A DNA stretch of 64,000 nucleotides, from contig JAFYHN010000079.1 in assembly GCA_017539165.1 (NCBI GenBank), positions 62,001-126,000 on the forward strand, in the 5' to 3' direction. The DNA is from Eubacterium sp. Its GTDB lineage: Bacteria > Bacillota > Clostridia > Lachnospirales > Lachnospiraceae. Every line of letters starts with the position of its first letter. Position 1 is the first letter of the stretch. Position numbers and translations under genes: made by a program. The notes under the pieces are model-generated. The model did not search any database. It saw nothing but the letters and a program-made list of their open reading frames with translations, and had not been told where the DNA came from. Of this stretch, positions 29,561 through 40,158 are shown one piece after another.

Positions 29561-30505
29561 TTATATCCCATCTCTTTTATCCCACTTACGTTTTACAACA
29601 TATTGAGGAGCTCGATTTATGCTTATATATGTTCTTCCGACGTACTCTCCTATTATACCGAGCATCATCATTATCATCCCTCCTATAAAAAGAATGATAG
29701 TAATAGTTGATGCATATCCCATGGTCATAGCCGGATTCATGATTTTTCTAATTATTTCAACTATCCCCATAATAAATCCTAATATCGCACATATCATTCC
29801 CGAATAAGTTGCTATCCTAAGTGGTATTACGGAAAAAGCTGTAAAACCATTCATCCATAATTTGATCAAACCAAATAATGTATAACCAGAATTACCTCTG
29901 GTCCTCGCCCTATGCTTTACATCAATATTAGCAATCTTCGACGTAGTTCTAAGAATAAGTCCAGCAATATAAGGATAGGGGCCTTCATATTTTGCAATCT
30001 CTTTGATCACATATTTCTTTGCTCCCCAAAAACTGTTCATCTCCAGTTCCTTTGGTTTATTAATAAGCATCTCAGCCATTAAAGCATTAACTTTACTTCC
30101 CAGTCTTCTGAATAAACTCTGTTTTGTTTTCTGATACCTACCTTGAACAACATCAATATCCCCTTTGAGAGCTTCTATCATCTCACAGATTGATTCTATC
30201 GGCATCTGCCCATCATCATCTAGACAGACAACATAATCACCCTGGGCTTCTCTAAATCCGGCTAAAAGCGCTGCATGCTGACCAAAATTTTTAGCAAAAT
30301 CTATTGCCGTTATTCTTTCATCCTTTTCACATAAAGAAGATAATACACCTATAGTATTATCTTTAGAGCAATCATTTATCAATATAAACTCATAATTATA
30401 TTCGGAAAGTTTTTCTTTCAAATGTTTTTGGGTTTCTCCTACAACATCAGAAATTGTACTTTCAGAATTATAACATGGTATCACTATACTTATTAATTCT
30501 TTCAT
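29561..30505 (-). CDS. GT2 polyprenyl-phosphate sugar synthase (GtrB/CsbB-like)
   Basis: 314 aa. IVIPCYNSES at the N-terminus, CLDDDGQMPIES near residue 93 as metal site, and two C-terminal helices near 225-250 and 262-288 with LGIIGEYVGRTY, the standard end of this family. It makes a polyprenyl-phosphate sugar at the inner membrane face. It begins 15 bases after the ATP-grasp gene and precedes a YfhO gene, its likely partner. Because it follows the radical SAM, aldehyde dehydrogenase and ATP-grasp genes it may handle the modified sugar those enzymes make; that is inference from order only. Confidence 0.9.
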   Translation of the reverse strand: MKELISIVIPCYNSESTISDVVGETQKHLKEKLSEYNYEFILINDCSKDNTIGVLSSLCEKDERITAIDFAKNFGQHAALLAGFREAQGDYVVCLDDDGQMPIESICEMIEALKGDIDVVQGRYQKTKQSLFRRLGSKVNALMAEMLINKPKELEMNSFWGAKKYVIKEIAKYEGPYPYIAGLILRTTSKIANIDVKHRARTRGNSGYTLFGLIKLWMNGFTAFSVIPLRIATYSGMICAILGFIMGIVEIIRKIMNPAMTMGYASTITIILFIGGMIMMMLGIIGEYVGRTYISINRAPQYVVKRKWDKRDGI

Positions 30506-30520
30506 AATCCCCTATACTCT

Positions 30521-31702
30521 TTATTCATAAGTAACCTTTATCAGGTCAGTAATTCTTTCACTCTTGCTGATCATTTCATCATATGATGAATATTTTAAGA
30601 ATAATACACCCAATTTATCCACAAGATAATTCTTTATCTCATACCCCGGTTTCCACCATGTAAAACTATCATATATATTATCTTTTAATTCTTCCGAGAT
30701 GGTAACATCCTGTACATTCCCATTATGATTTCCCATAATACAATGACGCCCCCCTAGAAGTTGTTTTGTATACGGTTTACTAATATATGAAGCTGTTGGC
30801 AAACCACATTCCGAACTTACGATCCAATCACTCCAATTAATTCCCAGACCATATTCAACAGGAACAGGATAAAAGTCCCCTGAACACCTTCTTGTAATTT
30901 CCAATATATATGGTTTACTATCAGCCATGACATACTGAATATGGAAAACCCCATCTGTAAGATTCAAAATATCTACTATCTTCTCAGTATCCTCAATAAG
31001 AGTTTTACTAACTTTGTCAACTCCTGTAGCAGTACCAGCCGATGTAGTAACCAAAAATGGATTCAGATAAGAATACTCGTTATCTGAAAAATAAGTATAT
31101 ACTTTTTTGTCTACTATAAACGTACTAAAACTATGATAGGTTCCCTTTATAAAAGGTTCTATCACTATTCTTTTTTGTTTAGACATCTCAAAGGCTTTTA
31201 TTACAGCAGCTTTATATGTCTCGTAATTGTCTACCGTTGTAACTCCCTTTCCTCCAGTTAAGTCAATAGGTTTGATTATCTGTGGATATGTAATATTATC
31301 CGCATAAACTAGTGCCGAATCTACGCTATCAAACGACTTCGCTTTGGGAGTGTGAATTTCATATTTATCAGAAAATTCTTTAAACTTATCTTTATGATGA
31401 ATTGTTAATGTATTTTCATAAGTATCATGTCCAGGCAATTTAAGATTTCCCGAAAGATATGAAGCTGTTATTGCCCCAAAATCATTTGCGCACGAACACA
31501 CAAAATCAATATTCTTATCCTTAAAAATCTGTAACATTCCTTCCGGATCAGAAAAATCCCCATATACATATTCATCTGCATACGAATGACCTATTAAATC
31601 CGGATTATTACCCGAAGTAATAACATGATATCCCCTGGCTTTACCCGCCTTAATTAACGGAATATCTGAATGACTTCCATTTAACACAAGTAACTTTTTC
31701 AC
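30521..31702 (-). CDS. ATP-grasp carboxylate-amine ligase
   Basis: 393 aa. A pre-ATP-grasp Rossmann-like start (MKKLLVLNGSHSDIPLI), then a central ATP-grasp fold with QIIKPIDLTGGKGVT near residue 135 (Lys and Gly-rich loop), IEPFIKG near 182, and the metal-binding end YILEITRRCSGDFYP near 265. This is the subgroup of PurD/carbamoyl-phosphate-synthase-like and BacD-like ligases that activate a carboxylate as an acyl phosphate and join it to an amine. In this locus it could amidate an amino sugar or couple an amino acid to the glycan precursor; the substrates are unknown. Confidence 0.85.
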   Translation of the reverse strand: MKKLLVLNGSHSDIPLIKAGKARGYHVITSGNNPDLIGHSYADEYVYGDFSDPEGMLQIFKDKNIDFVCSCANDFGAITASYLSGNLKLPGHDTYENTLTIHHKDKFKEFSDKYEIHTPKAKSFDSVDSALVYADNITYPQIIKPIDLTGGKGVTTVDNYETYKAAVIKAFEMSKQKRIVIEPFIKGTYHSFSTFIVDKKVYTYFSDNEYSYLNPFLVTTSAGTATGVDKVSKTLIEDTEKIVDILNLTDGVFHIQYVMADSKPYILEITRRCSGDFYPVPVEYGLGINWSDWIVSSECGLPTASYISKPYTKQLLGGRHCIMGNHNGNVQDVTISEELKDNIYDSFTWWKPGYEIKNYLVDKLGVLFLKYSSYDEMISKSERITDLIKVTYE

Positions 31703-31718
31703 AACACTTCTTTCCTCA

Positions 31719-33182
31719 CTAGACTGTTTTTATCCATACTGACTTTAATTCACTATATTCATCAAATGCATATACTGACTTATCTTTTCCTAGTCCTGAT
31801 TCTTTTAATCCACCAAATGGGGACATATTGTCATCTTCCCCATAAGAATTGATATGCACTAGTCCAGATTCAATCTTCTTTGATACATAATACGCTTCAT
31901 TTAGATCATCAGTCCAAACTGCACCAGCTAATCCATATCTTGAATCATTTGCTATTTTGATTGCTTCATCTATATCAGAATACTCTAAAACAGTAATTAC
32001 CGGTCCAAATATCTCTTCCCGAGCTATTACTGCATTCTCTTTAACATCATAGAAAATAATCGGATAAATACCAAGAGCCCCCTCCGGAAGATCTGAACAT
32101 CCTTTTGCTTCATAATATGAGCCGGATTCGTTTTTTCCTATCTCTATGTATTTCATAACACGGTCATACTGTTCTATACTTACAACACATCCAACCTTAT
32201 TACCTATGTTGTATGAATCACCCGGTATATACTCATTAGCAGCATCAAACAGATACCTTAAAAACTCTTCCTTAATTGAACTATCAATAATCAGTCTTGA
32301 TGGAGCTGAACAAATCTGTCCTTGATTATAAAAAACGTTGGATGCCAGAGTTTCAGCTGATTTTTTTAAATTCTTACAGTTTTTTGTTACAATATATGGG
32401 CTTTTTCCACCACACTCTAAACCAACCTTCTTCATATTATCCGAAGAATATCTTATTATATTCTTTCCAACTTCCGAAGATCCTGTAAAAAAAACACCTC
32501 TTATATCTTTGTGCTCTGCTAATGCCTTTCCAACTACCTCTCCTTTTCCAGGCAACACATTATATACACCATCAGGAATCCCTGCCATTTTGGCAAATTC
32601 AGCTGTTCTAATCGCTGATAACGAAGACTGTTCCGCTGGTTTAATAATTATAGAATTCCCCATTAATAGAGCAGGAATAGACTTCCATGAGGTAACAACC
32701 ATCGGATCATTCCATGGTGTTATTACTGCAACAACCCCTAACGGTTTTCGATAAATCACACCAAAAGAATCCTTCTTGGGAGGTATTGCAATATCATATA
32801 CCTTATCTACAGCCTCGGCAAAATATCTTATCGCTTCAATAGCTTTGGGCAACGAATCGTATAAATAATTATTGTATGCCCTACAAGTCTCATACGTATC
32901 CAACCTAGCCAATTCATCAATATGCTCTTCCAAAAGATCTGCAAATCTGAGAATGACATTTTTTCGCTCCTCAGGAGTCATATCGCTCCACACTCCTGAT
33001 TCAAAAGCTGTTTTTGCATTATTCACAGCTATATTAACATCTTCTTCATTACAAGAAACAATCTCTACAAGCCTTTTTCCAGTCAATGAACTATTTTTTT
33101 TCAGTCTGCCTTTAGATAGTGAATCAACATACTCACCATTGATAAATGCTCTTGTTTCAATCTTCGATTCATCAATGAACAT
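31719..33182 (-). CDS. NAD(P)-dependent aldehyde dehydrogenase
   Basis: 487 aa, full family length. Motifs: TPWNDP near residue 158 with the oxyanion Asn, FTGSSEVG near 233 in the cofactor site, LECGGKSP near 256 with the general-base Glu, and NQGQICSAPSR near 290 with the catalytic Cys; EEIFGPV near 388. It oxidises an aldehyde to the acid, giving a carboxylate that the next gene, an ATP-grasp ligase 16 bases downstream, could use. Subfamily and substrate cannot be fixed from sequence. It is unusual to find it inside a glycan operon. Confidence 0.9.
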   Translation of the reverse strand: MFIDESKIETRAFINGEYVDSLSKGRLKKNSSLTGKRLVEIVSCNEEDVNIAVNNAKTAFESGVWSDMTPEERKNVILRFADLLEEHIDELARLDTYETCRAYNNYLYDSLPKAIEAIRYFAEAVDKVYDIAIPPKKDSFGVIYRKPLGVVAVITPWNDPMVVTSWKSIPALLMGNSIIIKPAEQSSLSAIRTAEFAKMAGIPDGVYNVLPGKGEVVGKALAEHKDIRGVFFTGSSEVGKNIIRYSSDNMKKVGLECGGKSPYIVTKNCKNLKKSAETLASNVFYNQGQICSAPSRLIIDSSIKEEFLRYLFDAANEYIPGDSYNIGNKVGCVVSIEQYDRVMKYIEIGKNESGSYYEAKGCSDLPEGALGIYPIIFYDVKENAVIAREEIFGPVITVLEYSDIDEAIKIANDSRYGLAGAVWTDDLNEAYYVSKKIESGLVHINSYGEDDNMSPFGGLKESGLGKDKSVYAFDEYSELKSVWIKTV

Positions 33183-33193
33183 AACGCTTCTCC

Positions 33194-34315
33194 TTATATG
33201 AATCTATCATATTCCTCGACTATATTAATATCATCTATGCTCGTACCTATCATATCATATATCATCTTATTCGATTCGTCTCTTAAGCAATGAAAATCAC
33301 ACACAACTGATGGATCAGCAAATTCCATAACTGATTTTCTTAATTCACTGTTCCAAATCTCCTGCATTGATGATATCTTTGCATCTCCAATCTTAAACTT
33401 TTCTTTTCCTCTCCAATACGGACATATAAATACGCCCGACGGACACACCAATGTTCTAAGATCTGCGACAACACATCTATGATAATTCTTGGACTGTTTT
33501 CTATCAACGCAATTAAGTGAATCCTCAAGATTAATGGCTTTGATAATCCTAAAATTGTCATCTTCAAGATCATTTAATTTTGCTATCTCTCTTCTAGCTT
33601 CCTGCATTCGTTCCGGTGAATGTTTTACCAATGCATGAGCCACTCCCCCAGCATAACTATAACTTGGTTTCACTTCAAAATAATCGCATCCTATCTCTTT
33701 AGCAAGTTTCGCCGCAGAATATATATCATCAATGTTTGATTGTATTCCAAATCCATCAGACTCTGTACGAACCAAAAAGGAGAATCCCATTTTTCCTTTT
33801 TTTATCTTTCCTAACTGACGCATGTTATCAATGATATGATCAAATTTGGATTGTCCATCTTTTCCGGGACGCAACTTATCGAACGTCTCAGCCGAAGCTG
33901 CATCAACTGATACTCTTGTCCAACTAGAATACTCAGCTATAGTGTCCATATATCTATCGATAAAATATCCGTTAGTAGTAATACCTATATGAATATCATT
34001 CTGTCCAAGATAATCCATTAGTTTTCCTACTGAAGGATGAGCAAGAGGTTCCCCTCCACCTATTAAAATAACAGCTTTCACTCCTATTTCTTTAAACTCT
34101 GATCCAAGTTCAAGTAATCTTTCATTTGAAAATGAGCCGTTATTTGATACTAAATCCTCACTTATACATCCAGGACATGCTAGATTACATGCCTCTGTGG
34201 TATCCAACTCTACTATCAAAGGTCCTGAAGTACCTTTACTCCAATCTGTCCCTTTTATTTTTTCAACCACAAACGGCTGATGAAGTTTGTCAAGTATATT
34301 CATCTTATGTGACAT
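33194..34315 (-). CDS. Radical SAM protein with SPASM-like C-terminal cluster
   Basis: 373 aa. The start at 34315 follows GGGAGGGG. The 4Fe-4S motif CNLACPGC (CxxxCxxC) is near residue 38, followed by GGGEPLAHP near 87 (SAM-binding GGE). The C-terminal third has further cysteines (CVVADLRTLVCPSGVFICPY and CDFHC) like a SPASM/Twitch auxiliary cluster domain. Such enzymes modify peptides, sugars or small molecules by radical chemistry; the substrate here is unknown. No small precursor peptide gene is apparent nearby. It is the first gene of the large minus-strand glycan operon and is 11 bases from the aldehyde dehydrogenase. Confidence 0.9.
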   Translation of the reverse strand: MSHKMNILDKLHQPFVVEKIKGTDWSKGTSGPLIVELDTTEACNLACPGCISEDLVSNNGSFSNERLLELGSEFKEIGVKAVILIGGGEPLAHPSVGKLMDYLGQNDIHIGITTNGYFIDRYMDTIAEYSSWTRVSVDAASAETFDKLRPGKDGQSKFDHIIDNMRQLGKIKKGKMGFSFLVRTESDGFGIQSNIDDIYSAAKLAKEIGCDYFEVKPSYSYAGGVAHALVKHSPERMQEARREIAKLNDLEDDNFRIIKAINLEDSLNCVDRKQSKNYHRCVVADLRTLVCPSGVFICPYWRGKEKFKIGDAKISSMQEIWNSELRKSVMEFADPSVVCDFHCLRDESNKMIYDMIGTSIDDINIVEEYDRFI

Positions 34316-34362
34316 TTATTTTCCCCTCCCGAATTCACATTTTAACCATCAAATTTCTCTAT

Positions 34363-34390
34363 ATAGTATCCTCTTATTTGACATTCGAAA
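34363..34390 (-). promoter_or_regulatory. Possible promoter of the large glycan operon
   Basis: Minus strand: TTTCGA at 34385-34390, 16-nt spacer, TACTAT at 34363-34368. Weak boxes, but the operon has to begin in this 141-base divergent gap. Confidence 0.25.
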
Positions 34391-34394
34391 CCTC

Positions 34395-34423
34395 TTCAAT
34401 AATACCAAATAATCTGATATAAT
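34395..34423 (+). promoter_or_regulatory. Promoter of the double-YfhO gene
   Basis: TTCAAT (34395-34400), 17-nt spacer, perfect TATAAT (34418-34423) preceded by TG (extended -10). It is followed by GGAGG 9 bases before the ATG at 34457. Confidence 0.6.
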
Positions 34424-34456
34424 ACAAACAGTTTTAACTACGATACGGAGGCTATT

Positions 34457-37400
34457 ATGAGAACAATTATCAGAAAAAAATATATCCCTTTATATGCATT
34501 AGCATTTATCATCCCTCTATTATCTGTTTTTATAGGTTTTTTTTCAGGAAGCTATGCACCATTTGGATCAAAAAATGTTTTAACAGCTAGCGGATACAGT
34601 GACTATTTACCATACTATTACGAATTCTATGATCGTATACATGACGGAATGGGGTTAGGTTATAGTACACACTCTGGTTTAGGATATGACTTTACTTCTC
34701 TTGTTGCATATTTTATTTCTGATCCACTCAATATGCTTATCCTACTTTTTCCAAGAAATTGCATTATATCTGTTCTTAATATACTCTACATGATCAAACT
34801 GGGATTCGCAGGTTCATTTATGAGTATGTTTTTTGTATACAAAAAAAACGCATACAAACTCAACTTTTCTGATACTGACAATTCTAAAGATGCACAATCA
34901 AAAAAAGATAGCAAGAAAAACTTTGTCATAGGAGTTAAATCAATACCTAATTCATCCATTCTCAGATTCATTATGACTTTCAATTGGGATATTCTGGCTT
35001 TTTCTGTTGCCTATGCATTATCACTTTCAATGATTGGCGTTGGAATGAATATTGCTTTTACCGGTGCCATAGCTGTATTCCCACTTGTTATGCTTGGCTT
35101 TGAGATGTTGTTCAGAGAGGGTAAAACATCTTTTCTGATTGTCGCACTGACTTTATCTGTCTTTAGTAATCTCCATATATCTATAATATCTATAATATTT
35201 CTCATTTGTTACATAGCTACCAGAGATTACAACGATATGAATCACTTTATTAAATCCCTTATAAAGACATTTTATTCTATATTAATATCTGCAATTTGTG
35301 CTTCAGTGATAATAATATGTAGTATACAGGGCGGATTCTTCACGTCAAACAATTCACTGTATTTTCCTAATGTAACTTTTGATAACTATATGAATACAGT
35401 TAGACAACTCATGTCACAGGGAATTGTTTCCTATATTTCAATGTACGGAACAAATGATATAGCCGTAAGCATTTTAACCCTTCTTCTTGTTTTATGTTAT
35501 ATAATTCAGTCAAAAATCAAGATTTTTTCAAAAATAAAAAACATATTTCTCATGCTTTTTATACTATCAGGTACATTTGTAAGTACAACTCGCTATTTAT
35601 TTAACGGGTTCAATTTGAATGCCAGAAACAGTATTCATTTTGCATATATAATATGCTTTATGTTTCTACTTATTGCATTTGAAGAATTACAATATATCAA
35701 AAATATTAAACCTCTTACGGTTTTGATCTCATTCATTTTAGCTTCAGGTATTGCCATTGGAGCTTTATTCTTTGCCGACAACTATGATAATTCTTCAATA
35801 TATATAAAGACATTAGAATATCTTTTTGGTTATTTTCTTATCATCATGATCTATAGCAGTAAAAGTATGACAAAAACACTATTTAGAACTATTATTTCAG
35901 TACTGCTGTTAGTTGAAATAGTCTTGCCAAATATAACTAATACTACCAATATCGGTAACTTTTATTTATCTCAGAAACTAGATAATGTTCATTCGTTACA
36001 ATTATATGAGGCAACAAGAGAACTACATAAAAAAGTCCCCAACGCAAAAGTTCTCATTTATAATCCGGAATCTTCATTTGAAACACCACTAACTACCAGC
36101 TTATCCGGATATGATTATATTGTATCTTCATCAAAAGCAGGATCATTTGGATACTTCACTCATATAGACACTATCCAAAAGGAAAAAAATATTATAACTG
36201 TATATGAATACAAAATTGATAAACCAATAACTAATTCTTATTATCCTTCTGATATTAAGAATTTCAAATACAACTTGCAAAATCCATTTGAATCATCAAA
36301 TCAATTATCTACGATCTATCTAAATGGCAAAAATATATTTGAATTACTTGATATATCTGTCGAACCAGCTATGGATCCTAAAGGTACGTCTGTTTCTTTT
36401 AATATATCACTAAACAATGAACTCAAATCAGGTTATGTGTTTTTTAATGCTTATTCTGCCAGATATCTTTTTGATGCAGCTGAAATCAATAGCGGTAATG
36501 CAATTCAAAACACTCCGAAATCTAATAACCTGAATATCAAATATGCTTATACTGGTGCAAAGTTAAATAAAAAAAATATAGAGGAGTTATTATCTAATGT
36601 TGTTTCAAATATTATCATCTCAAAAAAGAACAACAGTTTTTTCGATATAAACTCAACATCTGAAGGTTATGTATCTACTTGTTTTAAAAATATACCTTCG
36701 CTTAATTTCTATGTAAACAACAAGAGAGTAAAACCCATCTCTATAATCAATGACAATGCATTAGTACCTGTTATTCAAGGAGACAATCATATCGAAGTAA
36801 TCTATTCATACAACGGATTAATCATTGGAATCATCCTATTATTACTTGGAATTGCGATATTAGTGCTGAATAGCAAATGTCTCAAAGAACACACCAAGCG
36901 AATATATCAAACATCAAATAATCTTGTTAATTCAATTGTAGCATTTTGCTCTAATAATCTTGTATATATTGCATCTATATCTGTCGTTTTATTAGTTTTC
37001 ATTCTCTGCCTAATGATTACTAGTTCGGCTCCTTTTGGTGTGTATTCAGCAATAAGAGATGATGGAATAGCTCAATATTTTCCCATTTACATTAATACTA
37101 TCAATTCCATAAAAAACAATGGCCTTGATACACTTACTTCTTTTTCAACATGTGGCTTCCAAGACATACTTAGACATATTATAGATTTTGTATTTACTAG
37201 TAACTATTGTATTTCATATTTTAATATATCATCTCCAAATATATTACTATTTTTGTACACTGTATATAATATATTTTTTCTTCTACTCCCTCCTATAACT
37301 CTTATATATTATCTTACACATAGGCATTATAGAATATATAATAAGTCAGATAAAAGACTTATCATATATTCTGTTCTATACTCACTTTCAAGTTATACCG

Positions 37401-39460
37401 CTGTTTTTTTTCAGTTTTACGTTGGATTTCGAATCAATGCTCTACTTCCACTTATAATGCTTGGAATGGATCAATTAATTAATAAGAAAAAAAACGCCTT
37501 ATACATTTGTATTCTATCTTATTTTATGATTATCAATCCATACAGTTGTTTTCTTGTTTGTGAATTTCTTTTATTATATTTTTTCACAATGAATTTCAAT
37601 AATCTTAAAGATTTTATCTCTAAAGGATTTAGATTTGCGAAATCATCTATTTTAGCCGCTTTTATTTCGGCGTTTAGTTTAATACCATTTTATTATTCTA
37701 CACGATTATCACCATATCTTGGAACTGATAATAAAAGTGCTTCTATTCTAAAATTTTATACATCTTATATCAGACAAATAGCTGAATATCACACATGTAA
37801 TGCAATTAAAACTGTAACTGATAATGATTCGCAAACCGCTTCATTCTGTGGTCTTATAATGCTCTTTGTTCTACCTCTTTACATGTTAAACAAAGAAATA
37901 AACGTAAAAATAAAATTAAAGCGAGTTTTATTGATACTCTTCTTTTTCCTAGCTACAAATAACGAATTACTGAACTATATTCTTCATGGTTTTCATTTTC
38001 AGACATTAGTTCCTAATAGGTTTGCCATATTTATTATATTTTTACTAGTTATAACTCTTGCAGATATTCGTTTAAGTAAGAAAACATATGATAAGAAAAA
38101 ATATCTATACAGCATATTACTAACTTCACTAGCTATATTTGCGATTTATCTCCATACATATACTGAACCATCCATTACAATCAATATTACATTTTTAATG
38201 CTTGGTTTATATGTCATAACTGCCATTTTTAACGCAAATAGATCACAACATTATTTACTATACATAGCTATAATTGATATTATTATCAATTCAATAATAG
38301 TTTTCCCTGTTAATATAGGAAGTAAATCAGATCTAATCTATACAGCAAACGATTTTAATGTTATTTCAGAATCTAATCCTGATACAAAAGAATTTTACAA
38401 TCTAACCGAGTATATTTCTAATAATTCAGGATATAAGAATATTGGGAAATTAACCTCCTTAAACAGTCTATCCTTCTTCGATTCTACAATCACTCAGGGA
38501 AACATGGATTATATATCATATTACAATATAGAAACTGGAAGCAATAATATAATATATAAAAGCAATCCAATGGCTGATATGATGCTTCGAATAAAATATC
38601 ATATAACTAATGATTACAATAAAGATTTTAACTCCGACTATCCGGTTGTAGATCAGATAAATGAATATAAACTTCATGAGAATCCTAATTATATTTCATT
38701 AGGATTTATCACAAAGAATAACAATAGACTAAATACTATTAAAAATGAAGATTTTAATAATTCTTTTGAATATCAAAATAATCTATCACTCGAATTAGGT
38801 GGAACAGAAATATACGATATAATAGATTGCTATAGTATATCCGATATAGAACAGAAAGATGACACTGTATACTACGTTCGAGAAGATTCTTATATTCAAA
38901 AAGATAAACATTCTGACACTACTATTATGATGCCAACAACGCTATACTTCCCGACAACATATACTGGAAAAGTATATCTAAATAAAGGAAATGTGATATA
39001 TAAAATTGGAGAGCTTTCTGCTGATAATCATCAAATATCGTTTGAAGACTACTATTATACATATAATAATGATAATCATCCTATAATTGCTATACTAAAA
39101 GAACAAAATCTATCCAATTTACGTTCAATTCTGTCAATGAATAAACTTACAGATATTAAACGCAACAAAGATTCCATTACTGCTACTATAAACAACACAT
39201 ATGATGGAACGCTATTTATATCTCTTCCATATTACGAAGGTTGGAATATATATGTAGATGGAACAAAAACTGATTATAAACAATATCTCGGCGGTGTAGG
39301 TTTAGAAATATCAAAAGGAACCCATCATATAGAAATGAGATATCATTCCCCAAACTTAAATATTGGTATTGCTATCTCATGTATCACTATTTTGCTTATG
39401 CTAATAAACTACATATTCAAAGAAAATAGAACTAAAAAAGCTCAATCAGACGAGTTGTAA
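34457..39460 (+). CDS. Tandem double-YfhO membrane protein (1667 aa)
   Basis: About twice the usual YfhO length and made of two YfhO-like units in a row (about residues 1-835 and 836-1667), each with many membrane helices and a C-terminal beta-rich part. Unit 1 keeps a SDPLNML element but lacks the loop-1 Asp (SGYSDYLP) and has lost the HGFH/PNRF site (NGFN and SIHF near residue 380). Unit 2 keeps DDGIAQYFP near 868, [12 protein letters not shown] and VPNRF near 1176, and [16 protein letters not shown] near 1587, but its SSPxNLL element is gone. It is on the opposite strand to the glycan operon, has its own promoter, and has no GT2 next to it. Probable lipid-sugar-dependent glycosyltransferase; acceptor unknown. 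Confidence 0.85.
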   Translation: MRTIIRKKYIPLYALAFIIPLLSVFIGFFSGSYAPFGSKNVLTASGYSDYLPYYYEFYDRIHDGMGLGYSTHSGLGYDFTSLVAYFISDPLNMLILLFPRNCIISVLNILYMIKLGFAGSFMSMFFVYKKNAYKLNFSDTDNSKDAQSKKDSKKNFVIGVKSIPNSSILRFIMTFNWDILAFSVAYALSLSMIGVGMNIAFTGAIAVFPLVMLGFEMLFREGKTSFLIVALTLSVFSNLHISIISIIFLICYIATRDYNDMNHFIKSLIKTFYSILISAICASVIIICSIQGGFFTSNNSLYFPNVTFDNYMNTVRQLMSQGIVSYISMYGTNDIAVSILTLLLVLCYIIQSKIKIFSKIKNIFLMLFILSGTFVSTTRYLFNGFNLNARNSIHFAYIICFMFLLIAFEELQYIKNIKPLTVLISFILASGIAIGALFFADNYDNSSIYIKTLEYLFGYFLIIMIYSSKSMTKTLFRTIISVLLLVEIVLPNITNTTNIGNFYLSQKLDNVHSLQLYEATRELHKKVPNAKVLIYNPESSFETPLTTSLSGYDYIVSSSKAGSFGYFTHIDTIQKEKNIITVYEYKIDKPITNSYYPSDIKNFKYNLQNPFESSNQLSTIYLNGKNIFELLDISVEPAMDPKGTSVSFNISLNNELKSGYVFFNAYSARYLFDAAEINSGNAIQNTPKSNNLNIKYAYTGAKLNKKNIEELLSNVVSNIIISKKNNSFFDINSTSEGYVSTCFKNIPSLNFYVNNKRVKPISIINDNALVPVIQGDNHIEVIYSYNGLIIGIILLLLGIAILVLNSKCLKEHTKRIYQTSNNLVNSIVAFCSNNLVYIASISVVLLVFILCLMITSSAPFGVYSAIRDDGIAQYFPIYINTINSIKNNGLDTLTSFSTCGFQDILRHIIDFVFTSNYCISYFNISSPNILLFLYTVYNIFFLLLPPITLIYYLTHRHYRIYNKSDKRLIIYSVLYSLSSYTAVFFQFYVGFRINALLPLIMLGMDQLINKKKNALYICILSYFMIINPYSCFLVCEFLLLYFFTMNFNNLKDFISKGFRFAKSSILAAFISAFSLIPFYYSTRLSPYLGTDNKSASILKFYTSYIRQIAEYHTCNAIKTVTDNDSQTASFCGLIMLFVLPLYMLNKEINVKIKLKRVLLILFFFLATNNELLNYILHGFHFQTLVPNRFAIFIIFLLVITLADIRLSKKTYDKKKYLYSILLTSLAIFAIYLHTYTEPSITINITFLMLGLYVITAIFNANRSQHYLLYIAIIDIIINSIIVFPVNIGSKSDLIYTANDFNVISESNPDTKEFYNLTEYISNNSGYKNIGKLTSLNSLSFFDSTITQGNMDYISYYNIETGSNNIIYKSNPMADMMLRIKYHITNDYNKDFNSDYPVVDQINEYKLHENPNYISLGFITKNNNRLNTIKNEDFNNSFEYQNNLSLELGGTEIYDIIDCYSISDIEQKDDTVYYVREDSYIQKDKHSDTTIMMPTTLYFPTTYTGKVYLNKGNVIYKIGELSADNHQISFEDYYYTYNNDNHPIIAILKEQNLSNLRSILSMNKLTDIKRNKDSITATINNTYDGTLFISLPYYEGWNIYVDGTKTDYKQYLGGVGLEISKGTHHIEMRYHSPNLNIGIAISCITILLMLINYIFKENRTKKAQSDEL

Positions 39461-39468
39461 TATTTCGG

Positions 39469-39497
39469 TTGAAAAATATCTTCAGATATATTACAAT
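39469..39497 (+). promoter_or_regulatory. Promoter of efp
   Basis: TTGAAA (39469-39474), 17-nt spacer, TACAAT (39492-39497). A small palindrome ATATCTTCAGATAT (39476-39489) fills most of the spacer and could be an operator or chance. The ribosome site AGGGAGG is at 39527-39533. Confidence 0.6.
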
Positions 39498-39542
39498 GTT
39501 GCAAGTGTAAAATGCCTAGATTATAAAGGGAGGATATTTATA

Positions 39543-40100
39543 ATGATATCAGCAGGTGAATTTAGAAACGGTGTTACCGTTGAGATTGAAGGAAATGTAT
39601 ATCAGATTATTGAATTCATGCATGTAAAACCAGGTAAGGGAGCTGCTTTCGTAAGAGCTAAACTTAAGAACATAAAGAACGGTGGTGTTGTTGAAAGAAC
39701 TTTCAGACCTACAGAGAAGTTTGAAACAGCTCACATTGAAAAGAAAGATATGACTTATTCATACAAGGATGGAGAACTCTTCTACTTCATGGATCCTGTA
39801 TCATACGATATGGTTCCTGTTAGTGAGAAAATCATCGGTGAAGATATGAAGTTTGTAAAAGAAAATGAAACATGTAAGCTTCATTCACACAATGGTGAAG
39901 TATTCACCATCGAGCCTCCTATCAACGTTGTTCTTGAAGTAACAGAGTGTGAGCCAGGTGTTGCAGGAAATACTGCTACAAATGCTACAAAGCCTTGTAC
40001 AGTTGAAACAGGTGCTACTCTTCAGGTACCTCTCTTTGTTAACCAGGGAGATTCAATCAAGATTGATACACGTACAGGAGAATATGTTTCAAGAGCATAA
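39543..40100 (+). CDS. efp: Translation elongation factor P
   Basis: 185 aa, full length. The N-terminal KOW-like domain starts [18 protein letters not shown] and carries the tip loop KPGKGAAF with Lys32, the residue modified in many bacteria. The OB domains contain [13 protein letters not shown] FMDPVSYDM and the C-terminal signature [20 protein letters not shown] relieves ribosome stalling at polyproline stretches. No modification enzyme gene (yeiP, epmA, ymfI type) is adjacent. It has its own promoter and ends at a bidirectional terminator; codon use is more regular than in the flanking AT-rich membrane genes. Confidence 0.98.
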   Translation: MISAGEFRNGVTVEIEGNVYQIIEFMHVKPGKGAAFVRAKLKNIKNGGVVERTFRPTEKFETAHIEKKDMTYSYKDGELFYFMDPVSYDMVPVSEKIIGEDMKFVKENETCKLHSHNGEVFTIEPPINVVLEVTECEPGVAGNTATNATKPCTVETGATLQVPLFVNQGDSIKIDTRTGEYVSRA

Positions 40101-40127
40101 CTTCATATATATTCATAATAATGTTAT

Positions 40128-40158
40128 AAAAGCTATCAGCATCAGTCTGATAGCTTTT
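40128..40158. terminator. Bidirectional terminator between efp and the acyltransferase gene
   Basis: 12-bp perfect stem (AAAAGCTATCAG at 40128-40139 and its complement at 40147-40158, 7-nt loop). It is flanked by T-runs in both directions. The stop codon of the converging acyltransferase gene (40142-40144) lies in the loop, so that gene ends inside its own terminator. Confidence 0.9.

Noticed and set aside
12918..34315. RiPP cluster headed by the radical SAM gene
   Set aside because: No precursor peptide, peptidase or transporter is seen; neighbours are all glycan enzymes.
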